Part shown: piece after piece, positions 1 to 10,163 of the stretch
Numbering within the stretch: the stretch's first letter is position 1
How the letters are laid out: each line of letters begins with the position of its first letter
Source of the DNA: Gentiana macrophylla
Taxonomy: Eukaryota; Streptophyta; Magnoliopsida; Gentianales; Gentianaceae
Length of the DNA stretch: 64,000 nucleotides
Direction of reading: 5' to 3'
Assembly (NCBI GenBank): GCA_026214975.1
Contig: CM047808.1
Span: 64,258,583-64,322,582 of the forward strand
The notes under the pieces: generated by a model
The model's input: the letters and a program-made list of their open reading frames with translations, nothing else
What the model was told of the DNA's origin: nothing
Database searches by the model: none
Translations under genes and position numbers: made by a program

Positions 1-1006
1 TGTTACAAGATAGATGTTGATACAATTTGAATTCAAGCAAGATGAACGTTGGACCTCACACTATAAATAGAGGACTCTGCAACAAGGATCAAACACAAAA
101 AATTAACAAGATTATAAGCAATTTGGTGCACAAGTCTCATTCATTCGAATTACTATCTTTATTTGCGCTTAACAAGATCATATCTAGAATTCTTCAAGTG
201 TTCAAGCAACATCGATCTTTTCCAGATTTCTACACTTTGAAGAACCACAAGAAAGAATCAAATTGTTGATTCTTAGCCCAACTTTGATTCTTAATCAAAG
301 GTTTAGACTGTGAAGCAATCCGGCCAGGAGTTGCCAAGGACAGTTGTGACACTTGCAGTCGGGTAGACTGTGTTTGTGGTGGTAGCTGGTGGAGAGGCAA
401 TACAACCCTCTAAGGACCATTGGTTCAAACAATTGAAGAGCAGCCATACAACATGTTCTTTAGTTTTTTTGATAGTGACACAAGGGATTAGTCAAGGACT
501 ATCATATAGGACTTTTTGTAACTGTGTACCTCAGAGTTCTAGTGGAATTTTCCTCCTACATCACAGGGGAAGAGTGGACTAACAGGATTACACCACCTGG
601 AACCACTATAATTCTTCCTCTACTTACTTTACGCATTTACATTATGTTATTTACTTTTATAGCATTTATATTTGTTTATACAGCGTACTGAAACTGATTG
701 TTATAAGCATACATAGTTCACAAACTGACATTCACAAGAATTCAGTTTTGCATACACATCTTTTTCTTATAGAATAACAAGATCCAGATAAAGGCTAAAA
801 TCTATATCCACTGCAGGTTGACTCAGTTTTGCACAAGTCAGTTTGACATAAACTCAGTTTTTTCAGCTCAACTCCACACAAGTTAAAACTCAACCTTAAT
901 TGTTAATCAATCTGTACGAGACTCAGTTCTCAGTTAGGTTTTTGGTGACAAGTTTATTCACCCCCCCCCCCTCTAAACTTGTGTTAGCCTTTCCAAGGGA
1001 CCAACA
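1..1006 (+). mobile_element. SIRE-like Ty1-copia LTR, 3' part (cut by window edge)
   Basis: This stretch closely parallels the LTR at 42167-43987: the same TATA region, the same C-run followed by CTCTAAACTTGTGT, and the same terminus ACCAACA at 1006. Its 5' TG end lies left of the window, so I cannot tell whether it is a solo LTR or a 3' LTR. No primer-binding site follows it (the next bases are CTTACGCAAAC), so it is not a 5' LTR in this orientation. Short ORFs here are chance. The run of 11 C residues at 961-971 is a fixed feature of this LTR family. Confidence 0.85.
62..69 (+). promoter_or_regulatory. LTR TATA box
   Basis: TATAAATA in the context CACACTATAAATAGAGGAC. The same octamer sits at 43057-43064 in the full-length related LTR and, on the minus strand, at 36190-36197 and 23617-23624 in element A. 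This conservation marks it as the U3 promoter of the LTR. Confidence 0.6.
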
Positions 1007-1212
1007 CTTACGCAAACTTAGAAATGTACGTTTATTTATTGGATGGACCTTATCACTAATTACGTTGCTCTACTTGAAGTCACGTTTCTGGCAGCCATAT
1101 CAATCAGTAGGAGAGGTGACGTTCCCCTTGACGAATGACCAAAGATTGTTACAACACTTTAACGTTTATAAAACTCCTATAGTATGCCTTATATCGAGTC
1201 ATCATAGTCCCA
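1007..1212 (-). mobile_element. K remnant, piece 4 (long gypsy-like LTR, minus orientation)
   Basis: Anonymous AT-rich sequence between the copia LTR end and element H. The 5 bp before H (TCCCA, 1208-1212) recur after H, so this piece joins directly to 6008 in the pre-insertion sequence. No coding capacity. It is read as part of K because all segments from here to 19972 become contiguous when the TSD-bounded insertions H, G and I are removed. Classification is inference. Confidence 0.45.
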
Positions 1213-1691
1213 TGATGATGTATAGGCCCACCAAGTCAGGTTATTCACTACTGGGCCAGGCCCATCTAGTTATTGTGTAATAAAAATGGGAGGGATAGAG
1301 TAGGTTTCCCCCAGACCCTGGGCATAAGCTAACTTTTGAGAAGAATTGGCAGAGCAGGACTCTGCCATATTCTGAGCAGAATGACCAAATAACTGTCAAT
1401 GATAGGGACATAACCGTTTACAATGTAGATAGAGTCCCACGTCTTATAGTGTCCAAAATAACTGATGATAACTCCCCATTATGGTAGGGAATGGTATCAT
1501 CACGATCTATAGGTATAAAAGGTAAATCCTGAACTACGAGAGGGACTTGATTCCGATTCTATACTTGAAGTTGATACGTAGGCAGCTCTCTCAAAGAGTT
1601 CAGTCCAAGTTCATACAAAATCTATTTATTTATGTACTATTTTCCTAACTCGAATCATTTAATTACCCGATTGCAAATTTAATCATCATCA
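1213..1691 (+). repeat. Left LTR of element H
   Basis: 479-bp LTR. It starts TGATGATGTATAGGCCC and ends CATCATCATCA, followed by a primer site. The right copy at 5530-6002 matches closely from TGTATGGGCCCACC onward. The probable TATA box is TATAAAAG near 1513. This LTR lacks the telo-box seen in the Athila-type LTRs of this window. Confidence 0.85.
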
Positions 1692-1693
1692 TT

Positions 1694-1710
1694 TGGTGCT
1701 AGAAGGAGGG
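1694..1710 (+). other. Primer-binding site of H
   Basis: TGGTGCTAGAAGGAGGG begins three bases after the left LTR. A very similar site, TGGCGCTAAAAGGAGAG, follows the left LTR of element I at 14334. I do not assign the primer tRNA; the position and the shared form support a genuine primer site. Confidence 0.6.
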
Positions 1711-1893
1711 TGAGATTCTAGTTCGTGAGTTTCTTTTATAGTGAAATGGCGAAAAATCAGGGGAAGAAGCATCAAAATCAAACAGATGTTGAAAATCAAA
1801 ACAGAGGAGAGAATTAGGGAGGAAATAATCAACAACCTGGAAATAAAACTCTAATTGAATAAGGACAAACCAGCAAACCAAACACAGTCAGAC

Positions 1894-2637
1894 ATATGTT
1901 GGTGGAAAACCTGGCAAATCTCGAAGGTGAAGAGATAAAAGTGATGAAACAGTGTTGCAGTTCATGAAGAGATTCAATGGAGAGTCATCCTATATAGCGG
2001 ATTTAGATGATAAATTTTTAGTGGCATCCTTCGTGGCAGTTCTAAAAGAAGGACGGCTACATGCTAAGCTAAGCAGCAAGAATCCGAGTATGATGGAAGA
2101 GTGTCTGGAAATTGTATACAGACATTGGGAAGGAGAGAAGAGGCAAACAGATCCAAGAGAGAGGAATCCCACAGGGATTCCAAAAAAGGAAAAATTGATG
2201 ATAAGTCTGACAAGAAAATAAAATCAGTTTGGGACAGGGTAACCGCTCCCATATCAGATAGCCTAGGGAAGAAAGGTGCTTTGCAGGACAAAGACCTTAT
2301 CCCAGTGTTGGCGATAATGGAGAGGAAAGGAATTGCCAAGACTCCCCCTCCTTTGAGGGGTCCAAGAGAGAAGAGAGACCATACAAGGTGGTGCAAATAT
2401 CATAAAGACATTTGGCATGACTCTGAGCAGTGTAGGGACCTGATCAGAGATATAGATGCGGCAGCTATGGAAGGAAAGATCGATGAATGCATTGGTCAAT
2501 CACAAGGTGATAATCCCAGAGGAAGAAGGGAGTTCAGAAAATTCAACAATGATCCGGATAGAAATAATCAGAGGAGACGTAGAGATCCGTCACTAGATAG
2601 GCATAAGGAAAATGCCACGATCAACAAGGCTGCCTAA
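1894..2637 (+). pseudogene. H gag (capsid C-terminal part and finger), frameshifted
   Basis: Fragments in two frames (about 1952-2221 and 2101-2637) encode the gag C-terminal half. The first carries capsid-like sequence containing FMKRFN and a helical YRHWEGEKRQ stretch. The second carries a finger of the form C-K-Y-H followed by H-D-S-E-Q-C, then a basic tail rich in RRR. That finger spacing is typical of plant Tat gag rather than the CCHC knuckle of copia. At least one frameshift and a stop near 1964 break the gene. The start codon cannot be fixed. Confidence 0.65.
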
Positions 2638-2781
2638 CAAGAAAAGAGTGGCAGGGCAGAAAAAGAAGGTGAATTAAAGAATCAAAAAGTGATGAGAACC
2701 GTTCAGTATGGCCCAAAAGATGCATTACCAGCCGTTGTGAGCAACGAAGGTCTGGTAGTAGAGGCGGTTATATAGAAGAAT

Positions 2782-3027
2782 TTGGTGAGAAGAATCTGTG
2801 TGGACACGGTCAGTGTAGTAAACGTGCTATATTATAGTGCGTTTCAAGCGATGAAATTGGCCGACTCAGAGTTGACTCCTGTGTCAACTCCTCGTTTTGG
2901 ATTCACAGGACCTCCTATTCATCCTGTGGGTATGCTTAGGTTATTAACAACTTTTGGACAAGGATCACAGAGCAGGACTCTGACAGTTAATTATATGGTG
3001 GTAAAAGCCCCATCGGCATATATGTAA
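2782..3027 (+). pseudogene. H aspartic protease domain, catalytic motif altered
   Basis: The fragment reads as a Tat retropepsin: a VDTVSVVNVLYY motif where the family has D-T-G-S-S/A, then the later substrate-cleft strands. The catalytic triplet DTG reads DTV, replacing the invariant Gly, so proteolysis should be lost. It lies between gag and reverse transcriptase as expected for gypsy elements. The ORF start is simply the first Met after an upstream stop. Confidence 0.6.
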
Positions 3028-3029
3028 TT

Positions 3030-4592
3030 TTGGGTAGACCGGCATTGATCAATCTCAGAGCTGTGGTATCACCGGCACATAACATCATGAAGTTTCCGAC
3101 CTTCGAAGGAGAGGCTACAATTAAGGGAGATGTGGATGCTGCGAAGAACTTCTACACGGCCACAATTAGTGGAAAGATCAAAGTGCCGCAGGTGACAATG
3201 GAAGGCCTCATTCCAGAGGAAGACAAATGTTGGCAGTCCAATGATCCAATAGAGTCAGTAATATTAGATGAAATTGACCCAGAATCCACAGTAAGTGTGG
3301 GATCATGGATACCAGATGAGCAGAAGCGAGCTCTGGTCAGGATCTTGAAAGATTACAAAGATGTGTTTGCATGGGAAGCCAGTGATATGCCAGGACTGTC
3401 AAGAGAGTTGGCTGTTCACAATCTCAACATAGACCAAACCAGAAAACTATTGAAGCAGAAAAAGAGGTCTTTTGCTCTAGAAAGGATACAAGTTGTCCAA
3501 CAAGAGGTAGAGAAGCTGCTGCAGGCCAACATGATTAAAGAGGTTATATATCCCGAGTGGCTAGCAAATCATGTGCTAGTCAAGAAGCTAGATGGTAGTT
3601 GGAGGATGTGTGTGGATTTCACAGATTTAAACAAGGCATGCCCTAAAGATAGCTATACATCCCCTAGTATTGATAGGTTAGTGGATTCCACAGTTGGATA
3701 TGAAATTTTCGCTTTATTAGATGCATATAAAGGGTACCACCAGATTATGATGGACCCCGAAGACGCTGTAAAACTGCATTTATTACTGAATTTGGTTCCT
3801 ACTACTATGTGTCAATGCCTTTCGGGTTAACGAATGCAGGGGCTACATACCAGAGGACAATCAATACAATTTTTAACCAACAGATCGGTAAATTGATTGA
3901 GGTGTACGTAGATGATTTATTGATTAAGAGCATGACTCTTGACCAATATTTTAAAGATGTGGTAGAAGTTTGTCAAGTATTAGACAAACCCGAATGAAGT
4001 TGAATCCTAAAAATGTACTTTTGGAGTAAGGTCAGGCAAATTTCTTAGGTATATGATATCCAAAGAAGGGTTCAGGGCCAACCCTGATAAATTGGAAGCT
4101 TTGAAAACTATGCTAGAACCAAAGAACATTAAAGAAGTCCAACGATTAACAGGAAGATTAGCAGCGCTAAATCGTTTCTTGTCAAAATCGGCGCAGAAGT
4201 CATTGCCTTTCTTTAAAATTCATAGGAAGGCCAGTCCGTTCGAGTGGATTGCAGAATGTCAACAAGCTTTCCAAGAATTAAAGGATCATATCAGTTAGCT
4301 ACCAACCCTGACTCCTCCTCAAGAAGGTGAGGTATTATTTTCATACTTATCCCTTTGTAATGAAGCAGTAAGTGCCGTGCAAGTAAAACAACAAGGTATG
4401 TTACAAAGGCCCATGTATTTTGTGAGCAATGCCCTACAAGGGCTAGAGGTCAGGTATTCTGAGGTAGAAAAATTTGTTCTAGCCCTTGTACATGCCACAA
4501 GAAAACTAAGACCATATTTTCGAAGTCATCCAGTGATAGTATTGACAAATCAACCCTTGAAGCAAATTTTAGACAAACCAGATAAGTCTTGA
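3030..4592 (+). pseudogene. H reverse transcriptase and RNase H, broken in three places
   Basis: Three frame-separated blocks. 3030-3830 holds the RT fingers and palm with the gypsy motifs WRMCVDFTDLNKACPKD and FALLDAYKGYHQI. 3809-3997 carries MPFGLTNAGATYQ and the catalytic YVDD at 3905-3916, which is intact. 4053-4298 is the thumb and connection (LTGRLAALNRF), and 4377-4592 is the RVT_3-proximal RNase H strand block (YFVSNAL, RYSEVEKFVLALV). Frameshifts lie near 3790 and 4000, and stops near 4296 and 4590. The order matches Ty3-gypsy. Confidence 0.8.
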
Positions 4593-4595
4593 AGA

Positions 4596-4952
4596 TTGGC
4601 AAAGTGGGTAGTTGAATTAGCAGAGTTCGACATTGAGTACAAATCAAGAACGGCAATCAAAGCTCAAGCATTAGCAGATTTCTTGGCAGAAGAAAAGGCA
4701 TTAGCAGTGGAGGAAAAGGTAGACCAGCGAGTGGCCGAGCAGTGGCAGCTCTCTGTAGACGGGGCTTCCAACAAAGAGGGAGCTGGAGCAGGACTCCTAC
4801 TCATTAGCCCAAAAGGCAAAGAATTCCCATATGCTCTTCATTTTGAGTTTCAGGCCACTAACAATGAAACTGAGTACGAAGCTTTGATAACCGAATTAAA
4901 CCTAGCACATAAACTAGGTGTGCAGAACCTAAAAGTGTACACTGATTCGTAG
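4596..4952 (+). pseudogene. H second, archaeal-type RNase H
   Basis: The fragment has a VDGASNKEGAGAG block with the first catalytic Asp, TNNETEYEAL with the catalytic Glu, and VYTDS with the next Asp, followed at once by a stop. This is the aRNH domain that plant Tat elements carry downstream of the ordinary gypsy RNase H. The last catalytic Asp region lies beyond the stop near 4950 and resumes around 5034 (RADALSKLGS). The three visible catalytic residues are preserved. Confidence 0.75.
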
Positions 4953-5033
4953 CTTGTAACCAATCATATCAAAGGAGAATATGAAGCCAAGAAAGGCCCC
5001 ATAAAGAAATATGTAGCGGTTGCGCAAAGGAAA

Positions 5034-5529
5034 TTGCAAAACTTCTTAATGGTGGAAGTGGAACAGATAACTAGGGCCCTAAATACTAGAGCAGATGCAT
5101 TATCTAAACTAGGGTCAAATTTTTTGTCCAACAAAAAAGTGTTGGTTGAGCAGTTAAATCAGAAGAGCTGTGATGAAGTTGAAGTACAACCGATAACAAA
5201 GGCAGAAACCTGGATGGATCCAATTATAATGTATCTGAGAGACGGAAGGCTCCCTGAAGATAAAATACGTGCCAGAAAACTGATAAGGCTCTTGGCAAGA
5301 TATGGTTTGTTCAACGAGGTGCTATATAGAAAATCCTATGCTGCACCATGGCTGAAGTGTGTCACCCCAGAAGATGGAGATTATGTGCTTAGAGAAATCC
5401 ACCATGGAATTTGTGGAAATCATTTGGGAGCAAGAGGTCTGGCCAGAAAATGTAAACTTTTCGGGTATTACTGGCCAGAAATGCAAGAGGATACAGGGAA
5501 ACTGGTAAATACATGCAGGGCATGCCAGG
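5034..5529 (+). pseudogene. H integrase N-terminal zinc finger, cut off by a deletion
   Basis: After the RNase H tail (NTRADALSKLG) the frame enters the integrase HHCC finger: IHHGICGNHLG and, later, CRACQ. It then runs without a break into the LTR at 5530. The whole DDE catalytic core is absent. The last coding triplets and the first bases of the LTR are fused, which makes a chimeric ORF tail that has no biological meaning. Confidence 0.75.
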
Positions 5530-6002
5530 TGTATGGGCCCACCAAGTTGGGTTATTCACTATTGGGCCAGGCCCATCTGGTTATTGTGTAATAATAATGG
5601 GAGGGATAGAGCAGGTTTCCCCTAGACCCTAGGCAGAAGCTAACTTCTGAGAAGAATTGGCAGAGCAGGACTCTGCCATATTCTGAGTGGAACGACCAAA
5701 TACCTGTCAATGATAGGGACATAACCGTTTACGACGTGGATAGAGTCCCACGTCTTATAGTGTCCAAAATAACCGATGATAACTCCCCATTATGGTAAGG
5801 AAGGTTATCATCATGATCTAGAGGTATAAAAGGTAAATCCTGAACTACGAGGGGGACTTGATTCCGATTCTATATTTGAATTAGATACGTAGGTAGCTCT
5901 CTCAAAGAGTTCAGTCCAAGTTCATACAAAATCTATTTATTTATGTACTATTTTCCTAACTCGAATCATTTAATTACCCGATTGCAAATTTAATCATCAT
6001 TA
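5530..6002 (+). repeat. Right LTR of element H, lacking its first 6 bp
   Basis: It matches 1219-1691 nearly throughout. The leading TGATGA of the left LTR is absent, because the deletion that removed integrase ends here. The terminal CATCATCA has become CATCATTA. The following TCCCA is the right TSD. Confidence 0.85.
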
Positions 6003-6374
6003 TCCCACTTTCTGATCTTGGATAGGTCTACAGGCGCTTATGCTCATACGAATCCCACGTGCTGTCAAATTCGATACTTACCGGGCTTTGTCTACATGTT
6101 TTAGAAAACGACGGCGACAAGAATATTAGACAAGATTTCGACACCGATGACTAGTACCTTACTCCATTCCAAACACTCACGCCTTCTCGTCTTCAGTCGA
6201 TTTGTTTCACAGAGCCACAACCTACCAAAATTCATTCAGCCAACAATACACGTACCCTTTCAATTCGCAATTACGGTATCCGAACAACACCAAGGCATGG
6301 GACCAGTATACTAGCAGCCTATTCCTTTTCCCTACCCAAGGTTGTTCAACATAAGTGCCTTAGAGATTTGGCCC
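6003..6374 (-). mobile_element. K remnant, piece 3
   Basis: 372 bp with no coding content, between the TSD copy of H (6003-6007) and that of G (6370-6374). On the minus strand it continues the K sequence from 13341. I see no primer site or tract in it, so it reads as LTR interior. Assignment is by contiguity after removing the insertions, not by similarity. Confidence 0.45.
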
Positions 6375-6559
6375 TGACAAAGTTTGATCGGAAAAATGTA
6401 GGTTTATTTTCTATTCAACTCGTTTACAGCAAGTCCCAATATATAGATACTATGGCCGAAGCCCTACTTCCATAAAATGTCTATTTTGCCGACTTTAGCT
6501 TACTAAAAATAGATACGGTAACACAATCAATCACAATAAATATATATATTTCCGTAATA
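6375..6559 (-). repeat. 3' LTR of G with adjacent polypurine tract
   Basis: 185 bp, pairing with 13138-13335. In element orientation it starts TATTACGG and ends TTTGTCA, so the ends are TA...CA rather than TG...CA. On the plus strand the bases CCCCCTATC follow, whose complement GATAGGGGG is a plausible polypurine tract directly before the LTR. It contains a short TA run. Confidence 0.8.
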
Positions 6560-6571
6560 CCCCCTATCAAG

Positions 6572-7355
6572 TTGGAGTATGAAGATCCCGAACGCCGAAT
6601 TTGTGGAGTAAAAGTTCAAACGGTTGCTTCCCCAACGCCTTGGTAAAGATATCCGCCAACTGCTCCTGGGTAGGCACATATGCGAGAGAGATGAGACGGT
6701 TAGTGATGGCATCACGTAAAAATTGACAATCAACCTCTATATGTTTGGTACGCTAATGAAAAACTGGATTCGGAGCAATATGGAGCGCAGCTTGACTCAT
6801 ACAATGAAGGGGTATACCCATTGGAATATGTACCCCTAAGTCCCCTAGTAACTGTCGAAGCCATTTTAACTCACAGGTTATGGCTTCCATAAAGCGATAT
6901 TACGCCTCTCATCGACGAAGCGTGACACCGTCTCTTTGTTTTGGTCTTCCATGATACCGAGGAAGTTCCAAGTAACACAAACTACCCACTCAAGGACCGG
7001 CGTGTCAACGGGCAACTCGCCCAATCGAATCACACCACCCCTTCCAAGGATAGTGGGCTATCGGACCACAAGAGAACCCACAACCTGGATGTTTTTTCAA
7101 GCAATGAACACCCCGCAAGTCGGCATCCCAATGCGCTACATGCGGGGCTTTCATGAATTGAGAGAGGATATGCACATAGTATGCCAAATCAGGATGTGTA
7201 ACCCATGAATAAATGAGACGACCGACTAACCACCGGTATTTGTCAGGATCATCCAATAGAATGCCCTTATCAGTCGCTAAATGATGATTTTTCTCCATAG
7301 GTAACTCGGCTGGCCGAGCCCCTAATAACCCCATCTCCGAGAAAATATCTAACAC
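6572..7355 (-). pseudogene. G RNase H, fragmented
   Basis: The minus-strand pieces read as copia RNase H: one with PDKYRWLVGRLIYSW and HPDLAYYVHILSQFM (7005-7355), the other with RDAITNRLIS... and PTQEQLADIFTKALG near the 3' end (6572-6733). The second is the standard C-terminal signature of copia pol. Several stops and frameshifts separate them. It immediately precedes the 3' LTR, as expected for a copia element without extra ORFs. Confidence 0.7.
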
Positions 7356-8534
7356 GTACTTGTGTTGTGATAGAAAAATACCCTATGAGCTGCGAGCAAA
7401 CCTCTAACCCTATAATGTACTTCAAACAGCCCAAATCCTTCATTTTGAAACAGGTCCCCAAATAATTTTTGAACACTTGCAGAGCAGTAGCATCATTCCC
7501 CGCAATAATCATGTAATCAACATAAACCAAAACATTAATCCGTATATACCCCCGGACCAAAGTGAAAAAATAGTAATCTGAATAGGATTGACGAAAGCCA
7601 TAATCCTTCAAAGTTGAGGCAAATTTAGCGAACCAGCACCTGGGCTCCTGCTTCAACCCATATAGTGAATTCCTCATGCGACATACCAAATTCTGCTGTT
7701 TGTTTACAAAACCTAGCGGAATTCGTATATAAATTTTCTCATCAAGATCCTCATGTAAGAATGCATTGTGAACACCCATCAGGTGAATATCCCATTTTTG
7801 AACCGCTGCAACCGTAAGAAATGCACGGACCGTCACCATCTTTACTACTGGAGCAAACGTCTCATTATAATCAATCCCCTCGACTTGGTGATTACCAAAA
7901 GCGACTAATTGGGCCTTTAAGCATTGCAGATTACCATGCTCATCATATTTCTCGGTGTAGACCCATTTGCTCGTAGAGGTTTCTTGCCAGTGGGTAATTC
8001 CTGTAATTCCCATGTGCCTTGCTCCTCCAAAGCGTGTATTTCTTTTGTGATAGCTTTCCTCCAACCCTTGTATTGGACCGCCTCTTTAAAATACCGAGGA
8101 GGATTTCCTGCTGTCACATTGGCTAGATATCGCCGGTGGGCTTCAGAAAAACAATTATAATCCACAAAATGTGTAAGAGGATATAAACTGCCTAAGGAGA
8201 TTGAAGGTGCAGAGGAGCGTGCCGAAGGATTTTTATTATCCATTGCCATGTATGTCATGTATTCGCGGTATCGTGTATTAGGAACTTTCGCACGTTTCCC
8301 TTTGCCTAACTCTACCATATCTTTAGACAACTGCTCACTTACACCCACACCATATGTTGGTAAATCAACATCTCCTTCACTAGTCTGTAGACCCCCTCTT
8401 GGATCCATGTCTATGAGATCTGCACTCAGTGGAGACGTCTCCACATGCGTATCAATAGGGTCCACACAAAAGTCATAATCGGAAACATCAAGAAAACTGA
8501 CCGGGGAAGGTGTAGGAGGGGTTGATTCGCTCAA
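7350..8534 (-). pseudogene. G reverse transcriptase and upstream linker; YVDD reads YVDY
   Basis: 8534-7917 encodes the integrase-RT linker, then the RT start (ALEEQGTWEL). 8064-7350 contains LVAFGNHQVEGIDYNETFAPVVK, MGVHNAFLHEDL and SLYGLKQEPRCWF, all copia RT landmarks. The catalytic box reads VYVDYMIIAG: the second Asp of YVDD is Tyr (TAC), which should abolish polymerisation. The region is otherwise open for over 200 codons with one frameshift near 7990. Confidence 0.8.
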
Positions 8535-8546
8535 GGGAAAAATATG

Positions 8547-9679
8547 TTAAAAAAATTTCACATCTCTCGAGAAAAAAATTTCTTCTATGTCCAGATCCAT
8601 AAGAGTCCATCCTTTCTTATCAAAGGGATACCCCAAAAATACACACTTACGACCCCTACTCTCAAATTTATCTCCTGTGTGTCTAAAATTGTGTGCATAG
8701 CACAAGCATCCAAATACTCTCAGCACATCATGGTTCGGGGTTTTACCAAATAAATATTCACATGGAGTCTTATAACTCAAAACACTAGAGGTGTGCAGTT
8801 AATTAAATAGCACGCCGTCAGAACACATTCCCCCCAATATTTTATCGGGAGATGTCCTTCAAACCGCAAGGCTCTTGCCACATTCAAAATATGTTGGTGT
8901 TTGCGGTCAACCCTACCATTCTATTGTGGTGTGCCTACACATGACGTTTCAAAGATAATTCCTTTCTTTTGAAAATGTGGTAGGAAACGTTTAATTTCCG
9001 TGCCATTTTCACTCCTAACATGCATATGTTTTACACTAAACTGGCGATCAATCAGTGCCATAAAATTCAAAAAAATTTGCTAAACTTCCCATTTATTATA
9101 TAATAAATAAACCCACACTGAACGAGAATAATCATCCACAATAGTCAAAAAATAAGAGGCCCCGCATGTAGAAGGTGTAGCATACAGTCCCTACGAATCA
9201 CAATGCATAAGTTTGAAAAATCGACTCTCCCTACTATCACTACTAGGAAAACAATCCCTAGGTTGCTTAGCCAGGAAACAGACCTCACACCCAACTTTAT
9301 TTAATGAACTAGACTCACTCACATAGGGAAGTTGCTTTAAAACTTTTTCTGATGGATGTCCCAACCGCTTGTGCCATAACTCCATTGAATCTGTCCCTCC
9401 AATAGCCATAACCTTTGCGTGTGGAACTCCATGGAAAAATAAAAGTCCATCTTCACGATCACCCACTCCAATCAACCTCATCGTCGTTCTATCCTGCAAA
9501 ACACACAGTGTGGAAGTGAGATGAACGTGACAGTCAAACTCATCAAGCAGTTGGGTTACCGATAATAAGTTGCATGCCAAATTAGTTTCATAAAGGACGT
9601 TATTTAATTTTAAAACACCGGGCAATAAACTAGTCCCATCATATATGGATTGGGAAGTACAACCATCGGGAAGCCCCAC
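8547..9679 (-). pseudogene. G integrase, with catalytic Glu changed
   Basis: 9679-9191 holds the GAG-pre-integrase region with ELWHKRLGHPSEK and a CEVCFLAKQ finger. The core follows with DYSRSVWVY and SENGTEI. The final motif reads [13 protein letters not shown] where the family has NGRVERKH, so the catalytic Glu is Asp, next to an in-frame stop. 8780-8547 is the C-terminal block with FGCLCYAHNFRH and VFLGYPF. At least three breaks are visible. Confidence 0.75.
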
Positions 9680-9905
9680 CGGTCAATTTTTAATCTCTTG
9701 GACATTTATTAAATTACTCAAGATACCGGTGACATGGTGAGTAGCACCGGTGTAAATTATCCACGAACAATTATCGTTTAGACGATCTTTGGGTTTTGCG
9801 AAATTAAAATTTTCTAAATGCTTTACCACTGTCCAGGCGTTAAAATAGATAGGCCGTACTGCTCCATAGTTCCCTGTAGCCTCGGCCCACTTGAATTTTG
9901 ACTAG
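9680..9905 (-). pseudogene. G protease, catalytic Asp replaced
   Basis: Translating the minus strand across this segment gives CSWIIYTGATHHVTG, where copia proteases have W-I-I-D-S-G-A-(T/S)-H-H. The Asp codon reads TAC (Tyr). The fold neighbours are recognisable but the active site cannot work. It lies between the gag zinc knuckle and integrase, as in all copia elements. Confidence 0.65.
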
Positions 9906-10163
9906 ATGAGCCGACCATAGCATATACGTTCATGCTCCCGTCTGTCCTCTTCCTGCTCCAGATCGACCTCCACCTCTGCTGCCATGGGCTGCTGCACGTC
10001 CGTCCCTCGGCCGGTCAACCCACCAGTCGGGGTTGCCATGAATTTCGAAGCATGTCTGTTCCTCATGCCCATTCCTGCTGCAAACATTGCAATATTTTGC
10101 TGCGTTTTCCGCCTTCGTTTTTTCCTGGAGATCGGTCTGTACTTTCATGGCCATCATCATATT
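9902..10163 (-). pseudogene. G gag C-terminal part with zinc knuckle
   Basis: A CCHC knuckle of the form C-N-V-C-S-R-N-G-H-E-E-Q-T-C is intact, followed by a Gly- and Arg-rich tail. The N-terminal part of gag resumes at 12259 on the far side of solo LTR F, and the reading direction and order agree. The tail shifts frame near 9950. Confidence 0.75.

Larger units (their letters stand above)
1213..6002 (+). mobile_element. Element H: Ty3-gypsy, Tat-type, internally deleted
   Basis: A 4.8-kb element bounded by a perfect 5-bp TSD TCCCA (1208-1212 and 6003-6007). The left LTR runs 1213-1691 with terminal repeats TGATGATG and CATCATCA; the right copy is 5530-6002. The internal order is primer site, gag, protease, reverse transcriptase, RNase H, archaeal-type RNase H and the integrase zinc finger. 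The extra RNase H and the gag finger CKYH...H...C are hallmarks of the plant Tat group. The integrase core, the 3' UTR, the polypurine tract and the first 6 bp of the right LTR are missing, lost in one deletion. Many stops and frameshifts show the copy is dead. Confidence 0.85.

Noticed and set aside
900..1280. A 126-codon plus-strand ORF
   Set aside because: It crosses three unrelated units (copia LTR end, K remnant, H LTR) and is chance.
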